From Phytohabitans flavus (lineage in GTDB: Bacteria > Actinomycetota > Actinomycetes > Mycobacteriales > Micromonosporaceae): a DNA stretch of 64,000 bases. The number at the start of each line of letters is the position of its first letter. The stretch's first letter is position 1. This document shows positions 41,820 through 49,927 of the stretch, in pieces. A program made the translations under genes and the position numbers. The DNA lies in the NCBI RefSeq assembly GCF_011764545.1, contig NZ_AP022870.1:8934001-8998000 (forward strand), written 5' to 3'. Below the pieces are notes generated by a model that was given only the letters and a program-made list of their open reading frames with translations, was not told the origin of the DNA and did not search any database.

Positions 41820-44800
41820 CGCGGACGGCCTCGCGCACCGGGGAGGCCATCGCGGTCGCCCGGCCTCTCTCGAACGCCTCGGTGAAGCGCTCGTCGCCGA
41901 GGCGTTCGCGTGCGGTGGTCTCCAGCCGCCGGCCATCCACTGTGGACCTGTCGGGTCCGCCGCGGACCCCGTTCGCCGCGCCGATGAAGACAGCCGCCCG
42001 CTCCGACTCTCCACTGTGGAGGGCGAGGTCCGCGTACGACATCAGCACCAGCCCGACCACCGGCATGTCGCGCGAGCTGACGGCAAGCTCGAAGGCCGCG
42101 TCGACGCGGGTGCGGGCAGTGACGAGATCGCCCTCGGCGGCGTCGACCTGTCCGATCGCGGCACCGATCAGCGCGACCCACTGGGGTGCCGAGCTGTGCC
42201 CCATCGACACCGCCTCGGCCCGCGTCAGCTCCGCGCGGGCCCAAGCGTATTCACCCATCGCGCGGAGGATCTCGCCGTGGTGGTACGCCACGGCGGCCCG
42301 GCCCTCCTCGGTGCCGACCCGCTCGGCGGTGCGCCGCGCCTTGTCGAGCGTGGCGAACGCCTTCTCCGTCTCGCCGAGCATCCACAGCTCGTACGAGTAC
42401 CGCGCCTGCATCTCCGGTATGTCCTCGGCGGCGCCGAGCGGGATCAGCTCCTCCAGCGCCTCCTCGAAGTACGCCGCCGCCCGCGCGTGGTCGCCGTCTG
42501 TGGAGGTCATGTGGGCCAGGTCGGCGAGCGTGGTGGCGATGCCCCACCTGTCGCCCAGCCCGCGGAACTCCGACAGCGCCGCCGCGAAGTGCGCTTCCGT
42601 GTCGCGGACTTTGTAGCCGAGGTTGGACTCGGAGTGCCCGTACATGACCCTGGCCACGCCGCGCACCCACGGGTCGGGGTGGCCGAAGAGCCCGGCCAGG
42701 CCGGCCATCGCCGTCTCGTTGGCCGGGGGGCTGGCGAGGAGGTCTGCCATCGGGCCGACCACGGCGAGGACCGGGTGCCGATCTTCGTAGCCGCGGGCCA
42801 AGTCGGCCGCCTCGCGGAGCAGCGACTGACCCCGTTCCAGCTGATAGAGGCCGGCCACGACGTTGAGTGAGGCGATGGCCTTGGCGGCGGCGCGGACCGA
42901 CCGGGGCACGTTGCCCGGCAGCGCCAGCGCGTCCAGGGCGGCCTCGGCGCCCTCGACTCGGCGGCCGCTCATCCACCAGTACCAGCCGAGCGTGGCCGCG
43001 AACGCCACCGCCAGCCGGGCGTCGCCGGCGGCGATCGCCCACCGCGCGGCGGCGTGCAGGTTGTCGTGGTCGGCGTCGAGGCGGGCCAGCCACTCCAGCT
43101 GCTCGCGGCCGCGCAGCTCGCGGTCGGCCCGGCGGGCGAGGCGGAGGAAGTACCGCGCGTGCGCCGCGCGGGCGGCGTGGGTTTCGCCGGACTCGGCCAG
43201 CCGCTCCAGCCCGTACGCCTTGATCGTCTCCAGCATCCGGTAGCGGCCGTCCGGGTCGGCCACCACGAGGGACTTGTCGACCAGCGCGGCGAGCTGGTCG
43301 AGCGGGTCGGCCCCCGCCGCACTCACACCTGACTGCCGGCTTCCGCACACCTCCTCGATCGCCTCCAGCGTCGCGCCGCCGGAAAAGACAGCCAGCCGCC
43401 GCCACAGCGTGCGCTCGGCCTCGTCGAGCAGCTCCCAGCTCCAGTCGATGACCGCGCGGAGCGTCTGGTGCCGGGGGAGCGCGGTACGGCTGCCCGCGTT
43501 GAGCAGCCGGAAGCGGTCGGTGAGGCGGCCGGCGACCTGATCGGGCGCGAGCGCGCGCAGCCGGGCGGCGGCCAGCTCGATGGCGAGCGGCATGCCGTCG
43601 AGGGCGCGGCAGATGCGGACGGCCGCCTCGGTGACCGTGAAACCGGGGCGGACCGCGGCGGCCCGGTCGGCGAAGAGGCGCACGGCCGGGTAGGCGAGCG
43701 CGTCGTCAGCGCCCACCCCGTCCGGCGGCAGGGCGAGCGGCTCGACCGGGAAGAGCGCCTCGCCGGTGATGCCCAGCGGCTCGCGGCTTGTGGCGAGTAC
43801 GCGCAGGTGCGGGCAGCGGACCAGCAGGCTCTCGGCCAGCGAGGCAGCCGCGCCGACAAGGTGCTCGCAGTTGTCCAGGATGAGCAGCGCCCGTCGGCTG
43901 CCCAGCGCGCCGTGCAGCCGGGTGAGGGGGTCGACGGTCTCCTGCGGCACTCGCCCGCGCGGCACCAGCGGGTACTCGCGGAGGCCGAGCGTGGCGAGCA
44001 CCGTCGTGGCCAGCTCGGCGGCGTCGGTCACCGGCGCGAACTCCACCAGCCACACCCCGTCGGGCGCCTGCTCGAGCATCGCCCAGCCGGACTCCATGGC
44101 GAGCCGTGTCTTGCCCGCGCCGCCCGGGCCGATGAGCGTGGTGAGGCGGGACTCCGCGACCACCTTGGTGACCCTGGTCACGTCGTCGTCGCGGCCCACG
44201 AAGCTGGTCAGCGTGGCCGGCAGGTTGGTGGTGGGCAGCGCTTCGGCCGGCGGCGCGGCGGCGGTGTCCTTGAGCAGCGAGAGGTGCAGCGCGGCCAGCT
44301 CGGGCGAGGGGTCGGCGCCGAGCGAGTCGGCAAGCGCGGCCCGCAGCCGGTCGTACGCGGTCAGCGCCTCCGCCGGCCGCCCCGCGCCGCGCAGCACCCG
44401 GATCAGCTGCCCGGCCAGGCGCTCGCGCAGCGGGTGGGCGAGGACAAGGGACTCCAGCTCGGGTACGAGACCCGCGCCGTCACCGAGCGCGATCGCGGCG
44501 TCCACCCGGTCTTCGATCGCGGCGAGCCGAAGCTCGTTGAGCCGCGCGACGGGTGCCCGTGCGAAGTCGCTGCCGGTGACGTCGGCCAGGGCCGGCCCGC
44601 GCCACAGCGCCAGTGCGGCGGCAAGCACCTCGCCCGCGCCGGCCGGGTCGGCGGTCAGCCGGGACCGCCCCGCCGCCACGTCCCGCTCGAACCGGCACAT
44701 GTCCACGGCCTCCGGCGGCACCGCCAGCCGGTAGCCGGCCGGGGTCGACTCCACCGAGCCCTCCGGCAGGGCCCGGCGCAGCCGGGAGACAAGAGCCTGC

Positions 44801-44988
44801 AACGCGTTGGCGGCACCTGTCGGCGGCTCGTCGTCCCACAGCGCGTCGATAAGTGCGCTGGTCGTGACCACCCGGCCGGGGTCGAGCGCGAGCCGGATCA
44901 GCAGCGTGCGCAGGCGCGCGCCGCCCAGCTCGACCCGCGCGCCGGAGCCGGCGCGCACCTCGAGCGGACCCAGCAGGGCGATCTGCAC
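41803..44988 (-). CDS. AfsR/SARP-family regulator with BTAD, NB-ARC and TPR domains
   Basis: A 1061-residue regulator. Residues 1-90 form an OmpR-like winged-helix domain (VQIALLGPLEVRAG to ALVSRLRRALP), about 95-240 the bacterial transcriptional activation domain, about 285-620 an NB-ARC-type STAND ATPase (Walker A LIGPGGAGKTRLAM, Walker B ALLILDNCEHL, and RDDDVTRV at its start) and the rest TPR-like helices. Such proteins switch on antibiotic and export genes after ligand and ATP-driven oligomerisation. The start GTG 44988 fits the usual MxIxLLGPLEV opening; the longer frame to 45090 overlaps the next gene. Likely target: the DrrAB-type operon, which carries 11-bp-spaced repeats. Confidence 0.9.
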   Translation of the reverse strand: MQIALLGPLEVRAGSGARVELGGARLRTLLIRLALDPGRVVTTSALIDALWDDEPPTGAANALQALVSRLRRALPEGSVESTPAGYRLAVPPEAVDMCRFERDVAAGRSRLTADPAGAGEVLAAALALWRGPALADVTGSDFARAPVARLNELRLAAIEDRVDAAIALGDGAGLVPELESLVLAHPLRERLAGQLIRVLRGAGRPAEALTAYDRLRAALADSLGADPSPELAALHLSLLKDTAAAPPAEALPTTNLPATLTSFVGRDDDVTRVTKVVAESRLTTLIGPGGAGKTRLAMESGWAMLEQAPDGVWLVEFAPVTDAAELATTVLATLGLREYPLVPRGRVPQETVDPLTRLHGALGSRRALLILDNCEHLVGAAASLAESLLVRCPHLRVLATSREPLGITGEALFPVEPLALPPDGVGADDALAYPAVRLFADRAAAVRPGFTVTEAAVRICRALDGMPLAIELAAARLRALAPDQVAGRLTDRFRLLNAGSRTALPRHQTLRAVIDWSWELLDEAERTLWRRLAVFSGGATLEAIEEVCGSRQSGVSAAGADPLDQLAALVDKSLVVADPDGRYRMLETIKAYGLERLAESGETHAARAAHARYFLRLARRADRELRGREQLEWLARLDADHDNLHAAARWAIAAGDARLAVAFAATLGWYWWMSGRRVEGAEAALDALALPGNVPRSVRAAAKAIASLNVVAGLYQLERGQSLLREAADLARGYEDRHPVLAVVGPMADLLASPPANETAMAGLAGLFGHPDPWVRGVARVMYGHSESNLGYKVRDTEAHFAAALSEFRGLGDRWGIATTLADLAHMTSTDGDHARAAAYFEEALEELIPLGAAEDIPEMQARYSYELWMLGETEKAFATLDKARRTAERVGTEEGRAAVAYHHGEILRAMGEYAWARAELTRAEAVSMGHSSAPQWVALIGAAIGQVDAAEGDLVTARTRVDAAFELAVSSRDMPVVGLVLMSYADLALHSGESERAAVFIGAANGVRGGPDRSTVDGRRLETTARERLGDERFTEAFERGRATAMASPVREAVRVILAA

Positions 44989-45017
44989 GACAACGATTCT
45001 CCCCGTGGTTCGCGCTG

Positions 45018-45422
45018 CTACGGGGTAGTCTCCTCGCCGCTCTCCCGGCGACGGATCTCGTCCTCCCGGCGGCGCAGGTCTTCCTCCCACTTTTCGAAGA
45101 GCTCCCGGTCCCGCTGCGACTGGTTGGCGTCCAGCGACTTGAGGAACTCCGGGTCGTCATCCGGCGCCGCCGGCCGCGACCGCCGGTGCTCGGGGAGGCT
45201 GCCGCCGGCAGTCCAGCCACTGCCAGAGGCCGCGGCCTCCTTCGGCCGGCCGGCCAGGAACCAGGCGATCGAGCCGATCAGCGGAAAGAACAGGATTATC
45301 AGCACCCAGGCGAACCGTGGCAGCGCACGGATCTCGTCTTCTTCGGCTGACAGGCAGCTGATCAGGGCGAGCGCGGCGAGGACGATCTGCACCAGGAAGA
45401 GGAGCACGTACAGGCGGGCCAT
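45018..45422 (-). CDS. PLDc_N-domain membrane protein
   Basis: A 134-residue protein with two transmembrane segments (LYVLLFLVQIVLAALALISCL, then FAWVLIILFFPLIGSIAWFLAG), the pattern of the phospholipase D/cardiolipin-synthase N-terminal domain family, and no catalytic HKD motif. The C-terminal half is charged and probably coiled (DRELFEKWEEDLRRREDEIR). Stands 30 bases upstream of the SARP gene on the same strand. Function unknown; members are often annotated PLD nuclease N-terminal domain proteins. Confidence 0.8.
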   Translation of the reverse strand: MARLYVLLFLVQIVLAALALISCLSAEEDEIRALPRFAWVLIILFFPLIGSIAWFLAGRPKEAAASGSGWTAGGSLPEHRRSRPAAPDDDPEFLKSLDANQSQRDRELFEKWEEDLRRREDEIRRRESGEETTP

Positions 45423-45454
45423 TCCGCAATGATGGCCCCTGATGGCCACCCTGG

Positions 45455-45733
45455 CTAACGGTTCAGCACCAGCAGCGTGCCGAGCACCGCATACCCGACA
45501 GTGAACAGCGCGAACAGGGGGAGGGCCGGGCCAGGCTCGGCGCGTCGCGATCGGTACCTGCCAAACGCCACGACGAAGAGGGCGGTCCACCCGGCGAGCG
45601 CGGTCGCGACGAACAGCGGAGCGCCTTCGAGCGAGGCCATGCGTGCCGCGAGTATGGCCACGCCGGCCGCGACCAGGAGCGTGCGCCACCACGCGAGCCA
45701 TGTCCGCTCGCGAGCGAGACCAGGGTCGGTCAC
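45455..45733 (-). CDS. DUF202-like small membrane protein
   Basis: 92 residues from GTG 45733. It begins VTDPGLARERTWLAWWRTLL, the conserved DUF202 opening (R-T-x-L-A-x-x-R-T), followed by two further transmembrane helices. The GTG overlaps the stop of the next upstream gene (GTGA), so the two DUF202 proteins are co-translated and may form a heteromer. Function unknown. Confidence 0.78.
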   Translation of the reverse strand: MTDPGLARERTWLAWWRTLLVAAGVAILAARMASLEGAPLFVATALAGWTALFVVAFGRYRSRRAEPGPALPLFALFTVGYAVLGTLLVLNR

Positions 45734-46125
45734 TGGAACGCTTGGACGAGGACGGCTACGACAAGCAGTACCGAACCGATACCGACCGCGACCGCGAGTA
45801 GGGCGGGGAAGCGGGTGGCGGGCAGGTCGCGGCCGAGGCGCATCGCCCGCTCGGTGCGGGCCCAGCGGTCCACCGCCCGCACGGCCACCGCCCCGCCGAG
45901 CAGCAGCAGCGCGACCGCGATCACTTCGCGCAGGTGGGCGATCGGCAGCGGCGGCAGGAACTGCGCGGTGGCCAGACCGCCCGCGACAAGCGCCAGGCCG
46001 GTACGGATCCAGGCGAGGAAGGTGCGTTCGTTGGCCAGGGAGAAGCGGTAGTCGGGTGTGTTGCCGACCCGGCGTACCTCCTCGGGATCGAACCACTGCC
46101 TGATCGCACCCAGCACGCCTGCCAT
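45730..46125 (-). CDS. YidH/DUF202 family membrane protein
   Basis: A 131-residue protein with the DUF202 signature FSLANERTFLAWIRTGLALVAGG and three transmembrane helices. Coupled to the shorter DUF202 gene downstream; this pair (YidH plus YidG type) is widespread. ATG 46125 gives MAGVLGAIRQWFDPEEVRRVGN; the open frame further upstream is antisense to the neighbouring gene. Function unknown. Confidence 0.85.
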   Translation of the reverse strand: MAGVLGAIRQWFDPEEVRRVGNTPDYRFSLANERTFLAWIRTGLALVAGGLATAQFLPPLPIAHLREVIAVALLLLGGAVAVRAVDRWARTERAMRLGRDLPATRFPALLAVAVGIGSVLLVVAVLVQAFQ

Positions 46126-46158
46126 TATCCAGTCAGCCTCGCCCGTAACCTGTGAGGC

Positions 46159-46584
46159 GTGAGCGATCTGACTACCGAGGAGAAGGCCACTCTGAAGACC
46201 GCCGTGTTCGGCGCGGTCTACCTGGTCTCCGACGCCGACCCCGGCTTCTTTGCGATGCTCAGGGAGAGCTTCGCCGCCTCGGGTGTGCTGGCTGGCGCGA
46301 CCGGGCTGGTCAAGGAGGTCCTGACCACCGGGCCGTTGCCGAGACTTCCGCGCGGGTCCGCGGCCGAGGTGGAGGCGCTGGTGCTGCCGGCGCTCGCCCA
46401 GTCGGTGGCGATCCTGCGCGAGAAGGCGCCGGCCGAGCTGGACAACTACCAGGCCGCGGTGGTGGCCGCGGTCGAGCAGGCGGCGGGCGCCAGCCACGGC
46501 GTGAACGCTCGCGAAGCAGACGCTTTGACCAAGGTCAAGACGGCGGTGGGCGTCGTTACAGATCCCACTATTACTAGCGAGTAA
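46159..46584 (+). CDS. Conserved hypothetical protein
   Basis: A 141-residue, mainly helical, soluble protein from GTG 46159 (MSDLTTEEKATLKTAVFGAV). It has no recognised motif, cysteine or transmembrane segment. Codon use is normal for the window. Its stop TAA lies inside the palindrome TTACTAGCGAGTAA that precedes etfB, so the two may share control. I do not recognise a function. Confidence 0.65.
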   Translation: MSDLTTEEKATLKTAVFGAVYLVSDADPGFFAMLRESFAASGVLAGATGLVKEVLTTGPLPRLPRGSAAEVEALVLPALAQSVAILREKAPAELDNYQAAVVAAVEQAAGASHGVNAREADALTKVKTAVGVVTDPTITSE

Positions 46585-46621
46585 CGTAGGCTGTGAGTAG
46601 CTTACCTTTAACGTGCGTTAA
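46571..46621. promoter_or_regulatory. Two palindromes upstream of etfBA
   Basis: TTACT-AGCG-AGTAA (46571-46584) and TTAACG-TG-CGTTAA (46608-46621) lie in the only AT-rich stretch before etfB. A TAGCTT box fitting the actinobacterial -10 pattern TANNNT sits between them (46598-46603), and the second palindrome overlaps the expected transcription start. The layout suggests repression by one or two TetR- or GntR-type regulators of acyl-CoA metabolism; the regulators are not in the window. Confidence 0.5.
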
Positions 46622-46647
46622 GCCAAGCAGGAGGTCCTGGAAGCGCG

Positions 46648-47427
46648 ATGAACATCGTCGTACTCGTCAAGCAGGTGCCCGACTCCAGCGCGGAGCGTTC
46701 ACTGCGTGCTGACGACAATACGGTCGACCGTGGGTCGGCGAGCAATGTCATCAATGAGATGGACGAGTACGCCATTGAGGAGGCGTTGCGGATCCAGGAG
46801 GCACACGGCGGCGAGGTCACGATCCTGACCATGGGGCCGGCGAGCGCGTCCGAGTCGATCCGCAAGGCGCTGTCGATGGGCCCGGACCGGGCTGTGCACG
46901 TTCTGGACGACGCGTTGCACGGCTCGTGCGCGCTGTCCACGTCGAAGGTGTTGGCGGCCGCGCTCGGCACGCTGAGCGCCGACCTGGTGCTCTGCGGTGC
47001 GGAGTCGACGGACGGCCGGGTGCAGGTGATGCCGCACATGCTGGCCGAGCGGATGGGTGTGGCCGCGCTGACCGGTGCGCGCAAGCTCACCGTCGAGGGG
47101 ACCGCGCTGACGATCGAGCGGCAGACCGACGAGGGGTACGAGGTGGTCGCCGCCACGACGCCGGCGATCGTCTCGGTCTGGGACACGATCAACGAGCCGC
47201 GGTACCCGTCGTTCAAGGGGATCATGGCGGCGAAGAAGAAGCCGGTGCAGACGCTGTCGCTGGCCGACCTGGGCGTCGCGGCGAGCGAGGTGGGCGCCGA
47301 GGGTGCCAGCTCCGCCGTCGTGGAGCAGCACAAGCGGCCGCCGCGGGCCGGCGGGCAGAAGATCAACGACGAGGGCGACGGCGGCGCGAAGCTCGTCGAG
47401 TTCCTCGCGTCCGAGAAGTTCGTCTGA
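46648..47427 (+). CDS. etfB: Electron transfer flavoprotein beta subunit
   Basis: A 259-residue subunit of the EtfAB heterodimer, which passes electrons from acyl-CoA dehydrogenases to the quinone pool. It opens MNIVVLVKQVPDSSAERSL and contains the family features DEYAIEEALRIQEAHGGEVT, DLVLCGAESTDGRVQVMPHMLAERMG and the C-terminal TLSLADLGV. AGGAGGT lies 11 bases before the ATG. etfA follows after 12 bases. The fixA-fixB-iscS-trmU order is as in mycobacteria. Confidence 0.95.
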   Translation: MNIVVLVKQVPDSSAERSLRADDNTVDRGSASNVINEMDEYAIEEALRIQEAHGGEVTILTMGPASASESIRKALSMGPDRAVHVLDDALHGSCALSTSKVLAAALGTLSADLVLCGAESTDGRVQVMPHMLAERMGVAALTGARKLTVEGTALTIERQTDEGYEVVAATTPAIVSVWDTINEPRYPSFKGIMAAKKKPVQTLSLADLGVAASEVGAEGASSAVVEQHKRPPRAGGQKINDEGDGGAKLVEFLASEKFV

Positions 47428-47439
47428 GGAGGCGCTCAA

Positions 47440-48396
47440 ATGGCTGAGGTTCTGGTCGTCGTCGAGCACTCCGGCGGCGAGGTCAAGAAGGTCACCCTGG
47501 AGATGCTCACGCTCGCCCGCGAGCTGGGCACCCCGGCCGCGGTCGTGCTCGGCGGCCCCGGTGTCGCCGCCCCGCTGCTGGACCGGCTGGGCGAGTACGG
47601 CGCCGCGAAGGTGTACGCGGGCGAGAGTGCGGACCTGGATGGGTACCTTGTCGCGCCGAAGGCGGCCGTGCTGGCCGACCTGGTGCGGCAGGGGCAGCCG
47701 GCGGCGGTGCTGCTCGGCTCCACCCAGGAGGGCAAGGAGATCGCCGGCCGGCTGGCGGTGAAGCTGGACAACGGGCTGCTCGCCGACGTCTCCGCCCTGG
47801 ATGGTCAGGGTGTGGCGACGCAGACCGTGTTCGCCGGCTCCACGATCGTGAAGTCCCAGGTGACCCGCGGGCTGCCGCTGGCCACCGTGCGTCCGAACTC
47901 GCTGTCTCCCGTACCGGCGCCGGCCACCGCCGAGGTGGTGCCGCTGGAGGTCGCGGTGGACGACACCGCGAAGCTGGCCCGCGTGGTCGAGCGCAAGGTA
48001 GAGCCGAAGGGGGCCCGGCCGGAGCTGACCGAGGCGTCGGTGGTCATCTCCGGCGGCCGAGGCGTGGGCAACGCGGACAACTTCAAGCTTGTCGAGGAGC
48101 TGGCTGACCTGCTCGGCGGCGCGGTGGGCGCGTCCCGGGCCGCGGTGGACTCCGGCTTCTACCCGCACCAGTTCCAGGTCGGGCAGACCGGCAAGACCGT
48201 GTCGCCGCAGCTGTACGTGGCGCTGGGCATCTCCGGCGCGATCCAGCACCGCGCCGGCATGCAGACCTCCAAGACGATCGTCGCGGTCAACAAGGACGCC
48301 GAGGCGCCGATCTTCGAGCTGGCGGACTTCGGCGTGGTCGGCGACCTGTTCAAGGTCGTCCCGCAGGCCGCCGAGGAGATCCGCAAGCGTAAATAA
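47440..48396 (+). CDS. etfA: Electron transfer flavoprotein alpha subunit
   Basis: A 318-residue FAD-binding subunit. The C-terminal half holds the FAD site SGGRGVGNADNFKLVEELAD, PHQFQVGQTGKTVSPQLYVA, LGISGAIQHRAGMQTSKTIV and the closing NKDAEAPIFELADFGVVGDL. GAGGAGG sits seven bases before the ATG. It is translated with etfB, and the unit ends at a strong hairpin. Confidence 0.95.
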   Translation: MAEVLVVVEHSGGEVKKVTLEMLTLARELGTPAAVVLGGPGVAAPLLDRLGEYGAAKVYAGESADLDGYLVAPKAAVLADLVRQGQPAAVLLGSTQEGKEIAGRLAVKLDNGLLADVSALDGQGVATQTVFAGSTIVKSQVTRGLPLATVRPNSLSPVPAPATAEVVPLEVAVDDTAKLARVVERKVEPKGARPELTEASVVISGGRGVGNADNFKLVEELADLLGGAVGASRAAVDSGFYPHQFQVGQTGKTVSPQLYVALGISGAIQHRAGMQTSKTIVAVNKDAEAPIFELADFGVVGDLFKVVPQAAEEIRKRK

Positions 48397-48414
48397 GGCG
48401 GGGAAGTGTCACAT

Positions 48415-48442
48415 GCCGGGCCGGGGATGACCCCGGCCCGGC
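48415..48442. terminator. Perfect hairpin terminator after etfA
   Basis: A 12-bp GC stem, GCCGGGCCGGGG / CCCCGGCCCGGC, with loop ATGA, 19 bases after the etfA stop and 18 before the cysteine desulfurase ATG. It should separate the two units. Confidence 0.85.
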
Positions 48443-48460
48443 GCATTAGGCTGATACGCG

Positions 48461-49624
48461 ATGGCCTACATGGATCACGCCGCGACCACGCCGATGCTCG
48501 GCGAGGCGATCGAGGCGTACGTCGCCGCCGCTCGCGAGGTCGGGAATGCCTCGTCGCTGCACGCGCCCGGCCGGCGAGCCCGCCGCACGGTCGAGGAGTC
48601 GCGGGAGCGGATCGCCGCCGCGCTCGGCGCCCGCCCGTCCGAGGTGATCTTCACGGGCAGCGGTACCGAGAGCGACAACCTCGCGGTCAAGGGCATCCAC
48701 TGGGCGCGCCGAGACACGGCCGCCGGCCGTAACCGGGTCATCGCCAGCGCGGTCGAGCACCACGCCGTGCTCGACTCGGTGGGCTGGCTCGAGCAGCACG
48801 AGGGCGCCGAGGTCACCTGGCTCGAGGTGGACCCGCTCGGGCGGGTGCCGGTGGAGGCGCTGCGCTCCGCCTTGGCCGAGGCCGCCGACGAGATCACCGT
48901 CGTGACCGCGATGTGGGCCAACAACGAGGTGGGCACGCTCCAGCCGGTGGCCGCGCTGGCCGAGCTGGCCGCAGCGGCCGGTGTGCCCTTCCACACGGAC
49001 GCGGTGCAGGCGGTCGGCCAGGTGCCGGTCGACTTCGCGGCCAGCGGGGCGGCGGCGCTCAGCATCAGCGGCCACAAGCTCGGCGGCCCCACCGGCGTGG
49101 GCGCGCTGCTGCTCGGCCGGGACGTCGCCTGCACCCCGCTGCTGCACGGCGGCGGCCAGGAGCGCGACGTACGGTCGGGCACGCTGGACGTACCGGCCAT
49201 CGCGGCCTTCGCGGTCGCGGTCGAGACCGCGGTGAAGACCCAGCAGGAGACCGCGAGCCGGCTCAGCGCCCTCCGCGACGACCTTGTCTCCCGGGTACGG
49301 CACGCGGTGCCCGACGCCATCTACAACGGCGATCCGGCCGACCGGCTGCCCGGTAACGCGCACCTGTCGTTCCCCGGCTGCGAGGGCGACGCGCTGCTGC
49401 TCCTGCTCGACGCTCAGGGCATCGCCTGCTCCACGGGCTCGGCCTGCTCGGCGGGGGTTGCGCAGCCGTCGCACGTGCTGCTCGCGATGGGCGCTGACGA
49501 CGACCGCGCGCGCTCGTCCCTCCGCTTCACGCTCGGCCACACCTCCACGCCGGCCGACGTCGACGCGCTTGTCGCTGCCCTCCCCGGTGCGGTCGAGCGG
49601 GCGAGGCGCGCCGCCGCCCGCTGA
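48461..49624 (+). CDS. Cysteine desulfurase (IscS/NifS family)
   Basis: A 387-residue PLP enzyme taking sulfur from cysteine for tRNA thiolation and Fe-S clusters. PLP-binding Lys206 is in SISGHKLGGPTG, the PLP-contacting His is in VEHHAVLDS, and the active-site cysteine is Cys329 in CSTGSACSAG, within the short loop typical of group I enzymes. It is near mnmA, which uses its persulfide to make 2-thiouridine in tRNA; in mycobacteria iscS and trmU are immediate neighbours, but here a two-gene transporter unit separates them. Confidence 0.93.
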   Translation: MAYMDHAATTPMLGEAIEAYVAAAREVGNASSLHAPGRRARRTVEESRERIAAALGARPSEVIFTGSGTESDNLAVKGIHWARRDTAAGRNRVIASAVEHHAVLDSVGWLEQHEGAEVTWLEVDPLGRVPVEALRSALAEAADEITVVTAMWANNEVGTLQPVAALAELAAAAGVPFHTDAVQAVGQVPVDFAASGAAALSISGHKLGGPTGVGALLLGRDVACTPLLHGGGQERDVRSGTLDVPAIAAFAVAVETAVKTQQETASRLSALRDDLVSRVRHAVPDAIYNGDPADRLPGNAHLSFPGCEGDALLLLLDAQGIACSTGSACSAGVAQPSHVLLAMGADDDRARSSLRFTLGHTSTPADVDALVAALPGAVERARRAAAR

Positions 49625-49927
49625 CGCCCGTCGGGCCTCCCCGCGAAGATCGTCCGCGACAGGAATTGCCGAGTCATTACAAACAACTGCGGACACTGCA
49701 ATGCGCTGCTAGCCTGACACTCGCGTAATCGATGGGAGCGGGTCGCAACTCGCCGTTCAGGTGGCGCAAATTGATATCGCGCGCGCCGACCCGCCAAATG
49801 TGAATGCGCAAACGGGAAATCGGGTGCTGTCTCTACGTGTACAGCCGCGCTGACCTGGGCTTCGTGGGTAGGGGAAACTGGATCGCCGCCGCGAAGATCG
49901 ACGTCGTCTCTAGCAGGAGAACGCAGC
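49625..49927. other. 303-bp intergenic region, no gene seen
   Basis: No coding frame is convincing. The sequence is less GC-rich than the genes and holds a 12-bp direct repeat CCGCGAAGATCG at 49641-49652 and 49889-49900. The last part carries a Shine-Dalgarno (AGGAGA) eight bases before the adaptor ATG. Promoters for the adaptor-permease unit are expected here but I cannot fix a -10/-35 pair. Confidence 0.55.

Noticed and set aside
40033..44988. Start of an antibiotic biosynthetic cluster
   Set aside because: The exporter and SARP are not accompanied by any polyketide, peptide or tailoring genes on either side.
43468..45432. Plus-strand open frame of 654 codons
   Set aside because: Antisense to the SARP gene, which has clear domains on the other strand.
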